Shown piece after piece: positions 16,599 to 26,063 of a stretch of DNA of 64,000 bases (its first letter is position 1; each line of letters starts with the position of its first letter). The DNA is taken from NCBI GenBank assembly GCA_963824985.1, contig CAWGRQ010000031.1, forward strand, positions 261,725 to 325,724. The letters run 5' to 3'. The DNA comes from JAFNAG01 sp963824985 (GTDB taxonomy: Bacteria > Acidobacteriota > UBA6911). The notes under the pieces were generated by a model, which had not been told where the DNA came from, searched no databases, and saw nothing but the letters and a program-made list of their open reading frames with translations. The translations under genes were made by a program, and so were the position numbers.

Positions 16599-19385
16599 AT
16601 GTCGAAAAGACTGCGTTGGAAGTGGTTTCTGATTGTGTGTGTCTTGCTCGCCTGCATTACCGGCGTCGTTCATTTTCCGAAATCAAAAAAGGAGCTCGTG
16701 TCCAACTGGAACCGGAACATCCGCCTCGGACTGGATCTGAAAGGGGGCAGCCAAATCGTCATGCAGATCCAGGTCCAGGATGCCTTCAGGGTCGAGGCCG
16801 ACCGCGCCATTGAGAGGTTGAAGCAGGCGCTGGATCAGGCCGGAATGCCCCATGGGGCGATCGGGAGAAATGAACCGGATTCCGTTGAGACCGCCGAAGA
16901 AATTCAGATCGCCGTTCCGGGCGTGCCGGCCGATCGCGCGGCGCAGCTGCGCCGCATTGTCGGCGATTCGCTTGGCCGGGCGTGGATTCCCCTGCCCGAC
17001 GGCGGATCCGGCCTCCGGCTGGGAATCGCCAAGGATCACGCGGCAACATTGCGCCAGGACACGGTGGCTCGATGTATCAACACGATCCAGAGGAAAATCG
17101 ACAATCTCGGCATCGCCGAAACCTCCGTGCAGCAGCGCGGCGGACCCGACGGCGTCGAGATTCTCATCCAGTTGCCGGGAGTCGACGATCCCACCCGTGT
17201 CAAAGGAATCCTGCAAACGGCGGCGATGCTCGAACTGTGCGCCGTCATGGATGGCCCGTATCCCTCGGAGGCCGCGGCCCGCAGCGCTCACGGCGCCGGA
17301 CTGCCGGAGAATACCAAACCGGTCCGCGGTCCATCGGAGACGGGCACGGGCGAGATCTGGTGGCTGGTTTCCCGTTCGCCCATCATCACCGGCGGCGATA
17401 TGAGAGACGCGCGCGCCGAACCGGGCGAATTGCCCGGCCGATGGGATACGGGCTTTCGACTGTCGGCCGATGCCGCGCAAAGGTTCGCCCGATTCACCGA
17501 GGCCAATATTAACAAGCGTCTGGCGATTGTGCTCGACAACACGGTCCTGAGCGCGCCGCGCATCGACACCCGGATTGCCGATCAAGGCCGGATTCGAGGC
17601 GCGCGGACTCTCGAGGAGGCCCAGGACCTGGCGCTCAACCTGCGCGCAGGTTCGCTCCCCGCCGGAGTCAAGGTCATCGAAGAACGGACGGTCGGCCCTT
17701 CGCTGGGCGCCGACTCGATCCGCCGCGGGATCATCGCCGGCGTCGTCGGTCTTGGCGCTCGTCGTGGCTTCCATGGTCCTCTATTATCGCGGCGCCGGCC
17801 TGAACGCCGTTTTGGCGCTGCTGCTGAACACGATCATCACCATCGCTGCGCTCAGCTACATCGAGGCGACCTGGACTCTGCCCGGCATCGCAGGACTGGT
17901 GCTCTCGATCGGGATGGCCGTCGACTCCAATGTGCTGATCTTCGAGCGCATCAAGGAGGAACTGAGTTCGGGCAAAGCGGATTGCGACGGCGATCGCCAG
18001 ACTGGATTCGACCGCGCGCTTGTTACGATCATTGACACGCATGTGACGACGGTCGTGGCCAGCGCCTTTCTGTTCATCTTCGGCACCGGTCCGGTGCGCG
18101 GATTTGCCGTGACGCTGGTCATCGGCCTGGTCGCCAATCTGTTCACCGCCGTATTTGTCTCACGCGCGATCTTCGATTTCCAGCTGTGGCGGCATCCGAA
18201 GATAGCGAGCCTGAGCATCGGCAGCCGGGCAGACCTGTTCCAAAAATGCCGGATCGGCTTCATGAATCGGCGCACGCTGACGCTGGGCATTTCCATGGTT
18301 GCCATCGTGCTGAGCATCGCAGGAATGGCGGGCTACGGACTGATCCCGGGACTCGACTTCCGTGGAGGAACTCTGGTCCAGGTGAAATTTGCGGGATCGC
18401 CTGCAGATCGACGACCTGCGGCAGCTGCTTTCGCGCCGCCTTCAAGGCGAGATCTCTGTTCAGGACGCCGGCGGAAACGGCCGGTTTCTGATCGGCGCCG
18501 ACCTGGCCGCCGGAGGGAACGTGACCGCAACGCGCGAAAAGGTCGAGCAGGTTCTCCGCGACCGGTACGGCATTTCCGACGGCAAGCTGGACCTGAACAC
18601 GGCCAATGAGTCCGCGCTCTATGAGCGGCTGAAGGGATCCCTCCCGGGTCGTGGCATCATCATGAGTGAGGAGGAGGTTCACAATCTGGCCGCGAGGATC
18701 CTGAGTTTTCGCGACCGTGACAACGGCGGCCTGCTCGGTGATGTCGATCGAACTGAACTCGCTGGAAGGCGTTTCACCGGACATTTTGAAGGCGATCAAG
18801 GCGGAGTGCGGAGCCGGCAGGTTCCATGTCCTCTCGGCGGAAATCGTTGGGCCGCGAGCCGGTGCGCAGATGAGAAGCCAGGCGGTGATGGCAACCGTGG
18901 GGGCGCTCGGCGGCATGCTCATCTACATTGCGTACCGGTTTAAGTGGATTTCAGGAGTGGCGGCGGTCGTGGCGACGGTTCACGACGTGGTCATCACGTT
19001 GGGGCTGTTCGCCTGGACCGGGCGCGAGATCAACCTGAACATCGTCGCCGCGCTGCTCACATTGATCGGGTATTCGATGAACGACAAGATCGTCGTCTTC
19101 GATCGCGTGCGCGAGAACCTGAGGATGGGGCGGCTCGGCGGCTCGTTCCTGCAGTTGGTGAATGATTCGATCAATCAGACGCTCAGCCGGACGCTGCTGA
19201 CGGCCGGGCCGACTCTGCTGGCCTGCCTTGCGCTGTACTTCCTTGGTGGAGAGGTTCTAAACGGGATCGCATTCGCCCTTTTCGCAGGCATCGTCGTCGG
19301 CACATATTCATCGATTTTCGTGGCCAGCTCGCTGCTGGTCATCTGGAAAGAGCGCACGCTCAAGCCGCACAAGGCTCTGCGGTAA
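16599..19385 (+). CDS. secDF: SecDF fused protein-export membrane protein, frameshifted
   Basis: SecD and SecF drive the late steps of Sec protein export using the proton gradient. The reading passes through four main frames: 16,599 to about 17,750; then to about 18,390; then to about 18,735; then to 19,385. A further compensating pair lies near 17,977 and 18,003. Together they give one fused protein of about 929 residues. The SecD part has NIRLGLDLKGGSQIVMQIQV, the P1-type domain, and the membrane region with MAVDSNVLIFERIKEEL. The SecF part begins GLIPGLDFRGGTLVQVKF and ends with GYSMNDKIVVFDRVREN and further membrane helices. The protein content is complete and well conserved, so sequencing indels are more likely than true loss, but real decay cannot be excluded. 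Confidence 0.85.
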
Positions 19386-19402
19386 TCCGGCTATCCAAGA
19401 TT

Positions 19403-19486
19403 GGTGTCAGCAACTATTTCACCATTTTCGCCATCGGCCCTGGTTGTATAGCCATGGCCTGGAATTTGGTGAAATAGCCTGACACC
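19403..19486. repeat. 84-bp imperfect palindrome
   Basis: The left end GGTGTCAG plus CTATTTCACCA is matched on the right by TGGTGAAATAG plus CTGACACC in inverted orientation, with a small bulge between the two blocks. The pairing continues more loosely inward. It lies right after secDF and looks like a mobile palindromic element more than a simple terminator. Confidence 0.55.
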
Positions 19487-19586
19487 TGTTCTTTTTCCGG
19501 ATGACTCCGGGCGGAAAGATAACAGTTTTTCTCACGCCGCCTGGTGCCAATCGTATCGATGGTGCAAGCCGCCGAGGCGCGCCAAT

Positions 19587-19609
19587 AGGGAAATGTCCCT
19601 TGTTTTTTT
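19587..19609 (+). terminator. AGGGA hairpin followed by T-run
   Basis: AGGGA-AATG-TCCCT is followed by TG and seven T residues. This is the form of a weak intrinsic terminator. A closely similar phrase ending in CCCCTTTTTT recurs near 46,018, so it may instead be part of a repeat family. Confidence 0.35.
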
Positions 19610-19854
19610 GCAGCGGTGCATTCATGGTCCTGATTGGTCTTCGACCGCCGGCACTCATTCCCTGGCGGCTGCACGAACGGACAGCCGGCAATTGTACCGG
19701 CAGGATCAAATCTTAAGAAGAGGGGGAATGGGGAATGGGGACTGACGCCGCTATTTATTCGATCCACAAATGATCCGGCGTTTTCGGAATACATAACTGC
19801 CCAATAGATCATGAAAATCAGCCCGATTATGGGTTTTAGACACAAGGCTCGAAT

Positions 19855-19896
19855 GCCTTGAGGCGAACCTGCAGCGGATTCGGCTCGCCTCAAGGC
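19855..19896 (-). terminator. 12-bp stem hairpin downstream of the secreted protein gene
   Basis: GCCTTGAGGCGA and TCGCCTCAAGGC form a perfect 12-bp stem with an 18-base loop. It lies 45 bases beyond the stop codon of the minus-strand gene at 19,941, in the right place for a terminator or 3' stabilising hairpin. Confidence 0.5.
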
Positions 19897-19940
19897 CTTT
19901 ACGTCGAAAACACCACGATTCTAACGGCTTGGGATCGGCG

Positions 19941-20661
19941 TCAGTCCGGAATGCCTGGAAATCCCCCAGGCAGGAGCGGGATCACTGAGTAGAGACCCTG
20001 ATTTTCAGCCAGAGCTACTGCAATAAAGCTCGCGCCTGTTTGACTTTGCAGGACCACCGAACCTTTGAAGTTCTCTCGGGCAAAATCCTGCCAAAGGTAC
20101 CTTGCGATTTGCTGTCTCGGTCCAAGTGTCACTGTGACAGAATCATCGACGACAGCGCCATCCGGGCCTATCAGGTACAGTCTGATGCTGATCGGTTGCA
20201 TGCCGGGATTGGCAATGCCGTAAGCAACCTTCATGTCCCGAGCGGTGTCGGTTTCCACGGGAATGGTCGCAATCTGGAGCAATTGGGCCTGTGGGAAGGC
20301 AACCGTGGTCAGCACGTGGTCCTCGATCGCATACTCGCAGGTCGCCACCCCGGTCAATGAGCCGCTTGTGCTTTCCAGTCGCGCCCACCCGGCCTTTGTC
20401 GGGTCATTCGGGTTCAGCGCGGATACGGACAGAAGGACAGTACCCCCAGGGGGGACGGCAAAGCTGAATACGGACCCCGGGAGCGGATGCCGCATGGTCC
20501 CGGATGCATCCGTTATTGCGCCGTTTGCCGCAACCGGATTACCCTGTGGATCCGTCAGAAACAGGTTTGCCGAAGCATATGATTCCATTCTGCGCAATTA
20601 CTGTCAGCGTCATTGCAAACAACAGAACCGTCAACAATCCGATTCGCGTGAAAGCCGTCAT
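19941..20661 (-). CDS. secreted 'TDPQGNP' repeat-domain protein, frameshifted near its start
   Basis: The domain seen (NLFLTDPQGNPV, SALNPNDPTKAGWARLES, IRLYLIGPDGAVVDDS, LAENQGLYSVIPLLPG) matches a secreted domain I associate with many Acidobacteriota proteins; its function is unknown. A signal peptide (LLTVLLFAMTLTVIAQ) starts from the ATG at 20,661, which has a GAGGAGAGGG ribosome-binding site, but it lies in a different frame from the domain. A one-base indel near 20,575-20,590 is needed to join them. The N-terminal strands that normally precede NLFLTDPQG are missing, so the gene may also carry a small deletion. Extracellular or surface location is inferred. Confidence 0.6.
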
Positions 20662-20689
20662 GATAGGTCCCTCTCCTCATAAGGGGTTG

Positions 20690-21056
20690 GATAAACCATG
20701 CCACCAGGAATGCCTGTATGCCCTCAATCGGAACCACGAACCGCGATGGATTAGAAGATTGAATGAAATCTGTGGATTGCCCTCCCGTCCTCGTCCAAAA
20801 AGGTCCGGTCTCCACGGCAGTAAGTTCCGATCGCGTCCCTAAGCTCTTTGGTCTTTATGACTATTTGACGCCATCCTTCGGGCAAAGGTTCATGTCAATT
20901 ACCCTCATACCATTGCTAATTTATGGACTTTCGTTGATTTGGGAAAGCCGATTCTGAAAGTCGCGGCGAAATTGCAAAGTGTGGACAAAATGGGTGTCCA
21001 GATCTTACTTCCGTTTGTCGTTTTTATTTGGATCAAGTGGTAACACAAAGCATTGG
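20690..21056. other. intergenic stretch with a short direct repeat
   Basis: About 370 bases without a gene. Its right part carries TTTGGATCAAGTGG, which recurs at about 21,094-21,107 beside the inverted repeat of the S23 cassette. It is AT-richer than the surrounding genes. Confidence 0.4.
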
Positions 21057-21093
21057 TCATTTGTTATTTGTGATTGGGTATTTGTCATTTTTC
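21057..21093. repeat. left inverted repeat of the S23 cassette
   Basis: This arm ends in GGGTATTTGTCATTTTT. Its reverse complement recurs at 21,514-21,547 with about 30 of 34 positions matching. The pair brackets the four-helix-bundle gene. Confidence 0.6.
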
Positions 21094-21142
21094 TTTGGAT
21101 CAAGTGGAAGGGGACGCGGTTGGAGTCGGTGAGGAGGATACT

Positions 21143-21520
21143 ATGTCTCAAGCTGCTGCCGACGCGCTCCAACGGAGGTTGGTTTCCTTTGCGGTCAGGA
21201 CTATTGAACTGGTCGGGCACTTGCCGAAAACCTCCGCCGGGCGTCATGTTTCCGGCCAGATTCTGCGTTCGGGCACTTCTCCCGCTCCGAACTACGGCGA
21301 AGCGCGGGGGGTGGAGAGCCGTGCCGACTTCGTACATAAACTCCGAATCGCCGTCAAAGAGCTCAATGAGACCGGCATCTGGCTCCTCATCATTCTGGAA
21401 GCTCGGATGGCCCCCACCGCCCTGGTTGAGAACCTCATGAAGGAAGATCGTGAGCTTGCCTGCATCCTCGGCGCATCGATCAGGACCGCCCAAGGCAAAG
21501 CCTCGCGAATCAGAAAATGA
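21143..21520 (+). CDS. S23-type four-helix-bundle protein
   Basis: A 125-residue protein of the 23S rRNA intervening-sequence (S23p) four-helix-bundle family, first described from ORFs inside rRNA insertions and also found as stand-alone genes. The family pattern is clear: QILRSGTSPAPNYGEARG, then a long helix with DFVHKLRIAVKELNET, then WLLIILEARM. GAGGAGG sits 5 bases before the ATG. Here it is not inside an rRNA gene. It lies between inverted repeats (21,057-21,093 and 21,514-21,547), and the right repeat overlaps the stop codon. That arrangement suggests a mobile cassette. Biochemical function is unknown. Confidence 0.85.
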   Translation: MSQAAADALQRRLVSFAVRTIELVGHLPKTSAGRHVSGQILRSGTSPAPNYGEARGVESRADFVHKLRIAVKELNETGIWLLIILEARMAPTALVENLMKEDRELACILGASIRTAQGKASRIRK

Positions 21521-21547
21521 CAAATAACCATTCGCAAATGACAAATT
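21514..21547. repeat. right inverted repeat of the S23 cassette
   Basis: This arm starts AAAATGACAAATAACCATT and is the inverted counterpart of the arm at 21,057-21,093. It includes the TGA stop of the S23-type gene. Confidence 0.6.
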
Positions 21548-21566
21548 CTCTTGGGGAGCCCATTTT

Positions 21567-21812
21567 GCCCACGCGTTGTTGCTGGGTGCTGCAGCGGTCA
21601 TCGCGACGGTCGGCACGACAGGCGCCACAATCACCGTCGCCGCGCCGCTCACTCTTGCGCACGCGGCCGGCGCCCAGGTCTCCGGCACCGGCATCACCCT
21701 CACCGCGGTGTTGACCAAGGCGCATGCCGCCGGGGCGCAGATCGCCGGCAGCGTCCCCACACCCGGCGCCTCCAACCGGTACTACAAGAAGGGGGTAAGC
21801 GCGAAGAAGTAG
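21567..21812 (+). pseudogene. C-terminal remnant of a secreted repeat protein or glycosidase
   Basis: The frame ends GAQIAGSVPTPGASNRYYKKG and contains two copies of a unit like LTLAHAAGAQVSGTGITLT and AVLTKAHAAGAQIAG. This beta-strand pattern is familiar from the C-terminal ends of large secreted glycosidases and adhesins. There is no upstream part; the fragment begins right after the S23 cassette's right repeat. It is best read as the tail of a lost gene. Confidence 0.45.
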
Positions 21813-22043
21813 CCGCGCGCGGACGAAGGCACAACAAGCGGGGCAGGAATGCTCCGCTCGTTTCAGGTTCGCGGCATCGCCCGGGCCCCCTTTGCGGCCG
21901 AGGATCCCGCCGGCAGCTTTATCGCCGAAGCGCCGGCGCAATACAGGCCAGGCATCCCGAACGAACGGCGTTTTATCAGCTCCAGAAATTTCTGCGCCGG
22001 CTGCCGGGCCAAACATTCTGTCCTGTTCGCCGGAAAACCCACA

Positions 22044-22185
22044 TCAGTTCTTGCTAAGGAAGGGCAAGACGTGGTTCCGGAAACGGTCCGCCATAGCGCT
22101 GGTATAGGTGCCGCGGTAGAGTGCCGTAGCAGTCGAAAATCTTGTGAAGCTTGCCGGCGCCGACGTGTTCTCTCATTCCACCGAT
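22044..22185 (-). pseudogene. C-terminal remnant of a second esterase
   Basis: On the minus strand, KLHKIFDCYG followed in another frame by GTYTSAMADRFRNHVLPFLS and KN-stop matches the end of the intact esterase at 23,148 (KLHDIFDAYG and GTHTSAMGVRFQNCVMPFFS). Only the last 40-50 residues survive, and they are split by a frameshift. It lies 1.1 kb from its intact relative on the same strand, so it is likely the tail of a former paralogue. Confidence 0.65.
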
Positions 22186-22266
22186 GTTTGCCGATTTCGT
22201 GAAATAGATTGATCGGTCATGAAACTGTATGGGTGGCGGAGTTGAAGTCCGGAGCAGATGGTGGTA

Positions 22267-22824
22267 ATGTCGAATGCAATCATGAAGCAGGCAAACGTCC
22301 GGTTCAATTACCACGATTATCTTCAGCTCCCCGAGGACAAACGCTACGAAATCCTCGACGGAGAGCTTTACGTGGTTCCCGCCCCCAATGTCCGGCATCA
22401 GACGATCGGGCTGAAATTCAAAGTGGCGCTCCACCGGCACGTGGAAAATAGCGCTTTAGGGCTGATCCTGGATGCGCCATGCGATATCGTCCTCTCCCAG
22501 GAGAATGTCGTGCAACCCGACGTGATCTTCGTTTCCAGCGAAAGGCTTTCCATCGTCGGCGCAGCGAATATCTCCGGGCCGCCGGACCTGGTGATCGAAA
22601 TCCTCTCGCCCGGCACACGAACCAGGGACCTGGAGATTAAGCGGAAGCTGTATGCCCGGTTCGGCATCCGGGAGTACTGGATCATCGATCCCGATTCTGA
22701 AACCATAGAGGTGCTTTGCTGGACTGAAGCCGGCTATCGTACCGAAGCCCTCGTTTCCCGCGCCGGCACCCTTGGTTCCCCCCTGTTCCCCGACCTGAAC
22801 TTAAATCTGAAAGAGATCTTTTGA
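22267..22824 (+). CDS. Uma2-family endonuclease-like protein (DUF820)
   Basis: A 185-residue protein of the Uma2 family, with a restriction-endonuclease-like PD-(D/E)xK fold. Seen are YEILDGELYVVPAPN, VQPDVIFVS, PPDLVIEILSPGTRTRD and KRKLYARFGIREYWIIDP, which hold the family's Asp/Glu and Lys pattern in the right order. These genes are very numerous in cyanobacteria and some soil bacteria and may be mobile; the target is unknown. It lies between two esterase-derived sequences. Starts at 22,258 and 22,282 are also possible. Confidence 0.88.
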   Translation: MSNAIMKQANVRFNYHDYLQLPEDKRYEILDGELYVVPAPNVRHQTIGLKFKVALHRHVENSALGLILDAPCDIVLSQENVVQPDVIFVSSERLSIVGAANISGPPDLVIEILSPGTRTRDLEIKRKLYARFGIREYWIIDPDSETIEVLCWTEAGYRTEALVSRAGTLGSPLFPDLNLNLKEIF

Positions 22825-23147
22825 AAACCGGGGACTGGTTTGCACAAGCACAAGTAGCTTGCGGCTTGGTTCGGATTCTCGGACCGGGGAGGCGAATCAC
22901 CCTACTCCGACACGATGCAGGATTTTCGTTTACGGGGCCTACCGATCACCAGGCAATCCTTCTTCTCCGCTTCGGGCTCAAGCTTCCAGTGCAGGGGGAA
23001 ATTACCCGTTTGTAGTGGAAACTTTGCCACACCAGCATTGAAAACAAAAAACTGTCCGACTTAACTGCGGAAATCGGGCTGAGATGGAACCCGCTTACCA
23101 GCCGCTGCGCGCGACTCGAAAATGCGGAATCCGCCTTCGAATGAGCC
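22825..23147. other. intergenic stretch
   Basis: About 320 bases with no supported gene. It begins with GAAAACCGGGGACTGG, and a similar GAAAACCGGGGACTTG occurs near 24,458 on the other side of the esterase. These may be ends of degenerate repeats. Confidence 0.4.
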
Positions 23148-24215
23148 TCACTGACAGTTCTGGCCGACACACAGATTCTTGCTGAAAAACGGCATGACGC
23201 AGTTCTGAAAGCGAACCCCCATGGCGCTGGTGTGCGTGCCGGAGTAGATTTCGAACGTGTGGACGATGCCGTAGGCGTCGAAAATATCGTGCAGCTTGGC
23301 CGTATCGACCCGCAATCCGTCCTGGTCGCCGACGTCCGTGGCGATGGCTTGGTACTGTTTCAAATTGCCGATATACTGATCGACAAACGCCAGAATAGCG
23401 TTGGCAGTCCATTTGGCGACTACATCCTGCTGGACTTGGCCGTCCTTTGTCGGCATATCGAGATAAAGGGGCGGTTTCTTGGGATTCGGCGACCACGCGG
23501 CGGCGGATGCGAGTTGAATGCCGAGGCCGGGCGCCTTGGCTGCTTCCGCGGGCGTCTTGGCCGCTTCCAAGACCGCTTCGCCGGCGGCATTGCCCCGTCC
23601 GGCTGCCCGGGGGGACATACAGCATGGGCTCATGATATACAGGCTGCCGAAGACATCGGGATGCTTCATGCCAATCCGGGTGGCGCCGTATCCGCCCATG
23701 GAGTGGCCGACAAGCCCCCGGCTGGTCCGCTTCTCGATCGTCCGGTAATGAGCGTCAATATAGGCGACGACATCACGCGCAATGAAGTTCTCAAAGTCCC
23801 CTGTCGTCACGGAGCTCGAATACATCGAGCCGTTGTAGACGTTTTTCGAGTCGGGCAGCACCACGATCATTTCCTGAGATCCTTGCGCAAAAGCGCCTTC
23901 GATCGTTTGCGGCACGTGGATCTCCTGAGACCATTGCGAAGCGCCGACGGAATAGCCGTGAAGGGCGTAAACAACAGGATACCGACGCGACTTTTCCCGG
24001 GCATAGCTGGGCGGCAGAAAGACGATGACCTCACGATCGACGTTGTCGCCTGACAGATTGCCTTCCAGGGCCTTGCCGTGAACCTTGATGTGCTCCACCG
24101 TTGCCGGCTTGGCGCCGGGCACGAGTGGAGGCACGTCGGTCTTTACCTGGGCCGAGGCCATCGTTGCCAACCCAAGAGAAATCACCAGCACGAAAAAAAC
24201 AGTAGTTCTTGTCAT
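23148..24215 (-). CDS. secreted esterase, alpha/beta hydrolase (esterase D/feruloyl-esterase-like)
   Basis: A 355-residue exported hydrolase of the putative-esterase family (Pfam Esterase). A signal peptide (FFVLVISLGLATMASAQ) is followed by the core domain with YPVVYALHGYSVG, VVLPDSKNVYNGSMY and the nucleophile elbow GLVGHSMGGYGA, where Ser is the nucleophile. The late GTHTSAM His is a good candidate for the catalytic His. GAGGGAG lies 8 bases upstream of the ATG at 24,215. An insert rich in Ala and Gly (AAGRGNAAGEA) follows the elbow. The tail of a second copy lies at 22,044-22,185. The substrate cannot be told; feruloyl-, acetyl-xylan- and mycolyl-type esterases share this fold. Confidence 0.88.
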   Translation of the reverse strand: MTRTTVFFVLVISLGLATMASAQVKTDVPPLVPGAKPATVEHIKVHGKALEGNLSGDNVDREVIVFLPPSYAREKSRRYPVVYALHGYSVGASQWSQEIHVPQTIEGAFAQGSQEMIVVLPDSKNVYNGSMYSSSVTTGDFENFIARDVVAYIDAHYRTIEKRTSRGLVGHSMGGYGATRIGMKHPDVFGSLYIMSPCCMSPRAAGRGNAAGEAVLEAAKTPAEAAKAPGLGIQLASAAAWSPNPKKPPLYLDMPTKDGQVQQDVVAKWTANAILAFVDQYIGNLKQYQAIATDVGDQDGLRVDTAKLHDIFDAYGIVHTFEIYSGTHTSAMGVRFQNCVMPFFSKNLCVGQNCQ

Positions 24216-24578
24216 TAAATAACTCCCTCTAATTCCATGCAAAAGATCGGAAGAAGTGGCTGCCTTTGTTGCCGCTCGCTTCAGAAGTTGGGTCGGATCA
24301 GCCGGCCTCTCCATTTGCCAATAGAATAAATTTTTCGCTTCGCGGTCCGGACCTCCGGTTGGCATTCTATAGCCAAACCGCACCGCAAAATCCGGCATTT
24401 TTTGGCCAGAAGGCGCCGAGGTGTGCAAAGTCCATGACCGAGGCGGTAACCACAGCGAAAACCGGGGACTTGCCTTGTTCCCGGCCGCAGCATCCGGGCG
24501 GGAACTTATTTGCACCGAATTCGTCTGTCTCGTAATAGGAAATTGGATGCGGTTCAGCAAAGCCCGGTTGGAGATGCC

Positions 24579-26063
24579 ATGATGCGCAAACTCATGCTGC
24601 CCACGCTTATCTGTCTTCTGACTATATGCGGGCCATACTTTTTCCCGCAGCAGCAGGCCGCCCCCGACAACAAGGACACGACGGTCTTGCCCGGCGGACG
24701 GATCGGCGACTGCATTGATGTCGTCAATGCCAAAGACGAGGCGCGGTCGAAACGATTCCCGAACGAGGAGAACGGCGAGTTGTCCGGAGCGAAGGCGCGA
24801 GTGGGCAATGGCGCGTCGCCCGTGGGCGCGAAAGGCCGGTTGGGGAATACAGTCGATGCCAAGGTCATCGGCGGGTTGCGCCCGTTCGCAACCGGTCCCC
24901 GAGGTCCGTTTACGGGCGAAGGCCGAATGCTCACCGAGGGGCGCATCTTCGCGATGAGCACCGACGATCTGGATCGCGACGGCCGTTCGGACATCGTCGT
25001 TTCCGACTTCCTGAACCCTGCAAGGGTGCTCTGGAACGATGCCGCCCGTGCATTCACCAGGGTCCTCAAGCTGACGGCGACCCCCGAGACGGCAACCGAG
25101 GGTCACGGCGTCGCGATCGCCGATTTTAACGGCGATCGGATGCTCGACCTGTTCCTGGTCTACAACGGGCGCCCGTCGCGGCTGTTGTTCGGTGACGGAA
25201 AGGGAGGCTTTACCGACAGCGGCCGCTCAATCGGCGAGCCGGGACTCAACGGCACGTCGGTCACCGCCGCCGACGTGGATGGGGACGGCGATCTTGACGC
25301 CCTCGTCTCCCACTTCCAGCAGGCTGATCTGATCTACTTGAACAACGGGAAGGGCACCTTCACGGTGAGCCCTCAGGCTCTCGAAGGCAACGCCGTTCTC
25401 GGAGACGTGGATGGGGACGGCGACCCCGATGCCGTCTGCGTCCCCGGCGGAGGGGAGGGCCCGGCTTCGATCTGGCTGAACACGAAGGGTCACTTTGCCC
25501 GACAGGATGCGATGCTCGACATCGGCGAGGGGATCGCCTCCCTGTCGCTGGCGGACTTCAGCGGCGACCGAGCCCTGGATCTTGTCGTGCTCGGCAGATC
25601 GGCGAAGACCACACTCTGGAAGAACAACGGACGCGGCGGATTCCAAAAACTCGGCCCGTCGCTCGAATCCGGGACCCGGATGTCCGTCGGCGACATCGAT
25701 CTCGACGGCGATCCCGACCTTGTGGTCGGCAACGTCGTTTGGCTCAACATCGATGGCAGTCGTTTCGAGAACGTCCAGGCACTCGACCTCGGCGACCTGC
25801 CGACGGCGATGTGCCTGACGGATATCGACAATGACGGCGATCTCGACCTGCTCGCCAACCGCGGCAGCCGTGCACTGGGAAGGACGGAGCTTCTATTGTT
25901 CGAGAACACGCTGCGCCGGCCGTCGGTTGATGAGCTGCCGCACGGCCGCAAGCTTAATTCAAAGCGGCCTGAGGGCCGCGCAATCCTACTCGTTTCTCAG
26001 CACGATCGCGGGATCGACGCGCATGGCGATCTCCGCCATCCGGCGCTGGCCCCGCGCCAGTAG
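24579..26063 (+). CDS. secreted FG-GAP/VCBS repeat protein
   Basis: A protein of about 494 residues with a signal peptide (LPTLICLLTICGPYF) and seven or more FG-GAP/VCBS repeats with calcium-binding Asp loops (DLDRDGRSDIVV, DVDGDGDLDALV, DVDGDGDPDAVC, DIDNDGDLDLLA). Such proteins fold as an extracellular beta-propeller and take part in adhesion or ligand binding. The last 30-40 residues after LFENTLRRPSV run into DNA that belongs, on the opposite strand, to a permease remnant, so the original C-terminus was probably lost or replaced. The start at 24,579 (or 24,582) puts the signal peptide first. Confidence 0.8.
   Translation: MMRKLMLPTLICLLTICGPYFFPQQQAAPDNKDTTVLPGGRIGDCIDVVNAKDEARSKRFPNEENGELSGAKARVGNGASPVGAKGRLGNTVDAKVIGGLRPFATGPRGPFTGEGRMLTEGRIFAMSTDDLDRDGRSDIVVSDFLNPARVLWNDAARAFTRVLKLTATPETATEGHGVAIADFNGDRMLDLFLVYNGRPSRLLFGDGKGGFTDSGRSIGEPGLNGTSVTAADVDGDGDLDALVSHFQQADLIYLNNGKGTFTVSPQALEGNAVLGDVDGDGDPDAVCVPGGGEGPASIWLNTKGHFARQDAMLDIGEGIASLSLADFSGDRALDLVVLGRSAKTTLWKNNGRGGFQKLGPSLESGTRMSVGDIDLDGDPDLVVGNVVWLNIDGSRFENVQALDLGDLPTAMCLTDIDNDGDLDLLANRGSRALGRTELLLFENTLRRPSVDELPHGRKLNSKRPEGRAILLVSQHDRGIDAHGDLRHPALAPRQ

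Larger units (their letters stand above)
19386..19940. other. intergenic region with three palindromes
   Basis: This 555-base gap contains an 84-bp inverted repeat, a small hairpin with a T-run, and a 12-bp stem hairpin, each listed separately. It also holds GGGGAATGGGGACTGACGCC, which resembles GGGAGAATGGGGACTGACGA near 3409. No gene is visible. Confidence 0.5.

Noticed and set aside
24216..25106. Upstream extension of the esterase frame by almost 300 codons
   Set aside because: The signal peptide and ribosome-binding site place the start at 24,215; the extension is antisense to the FG-GAP gene.
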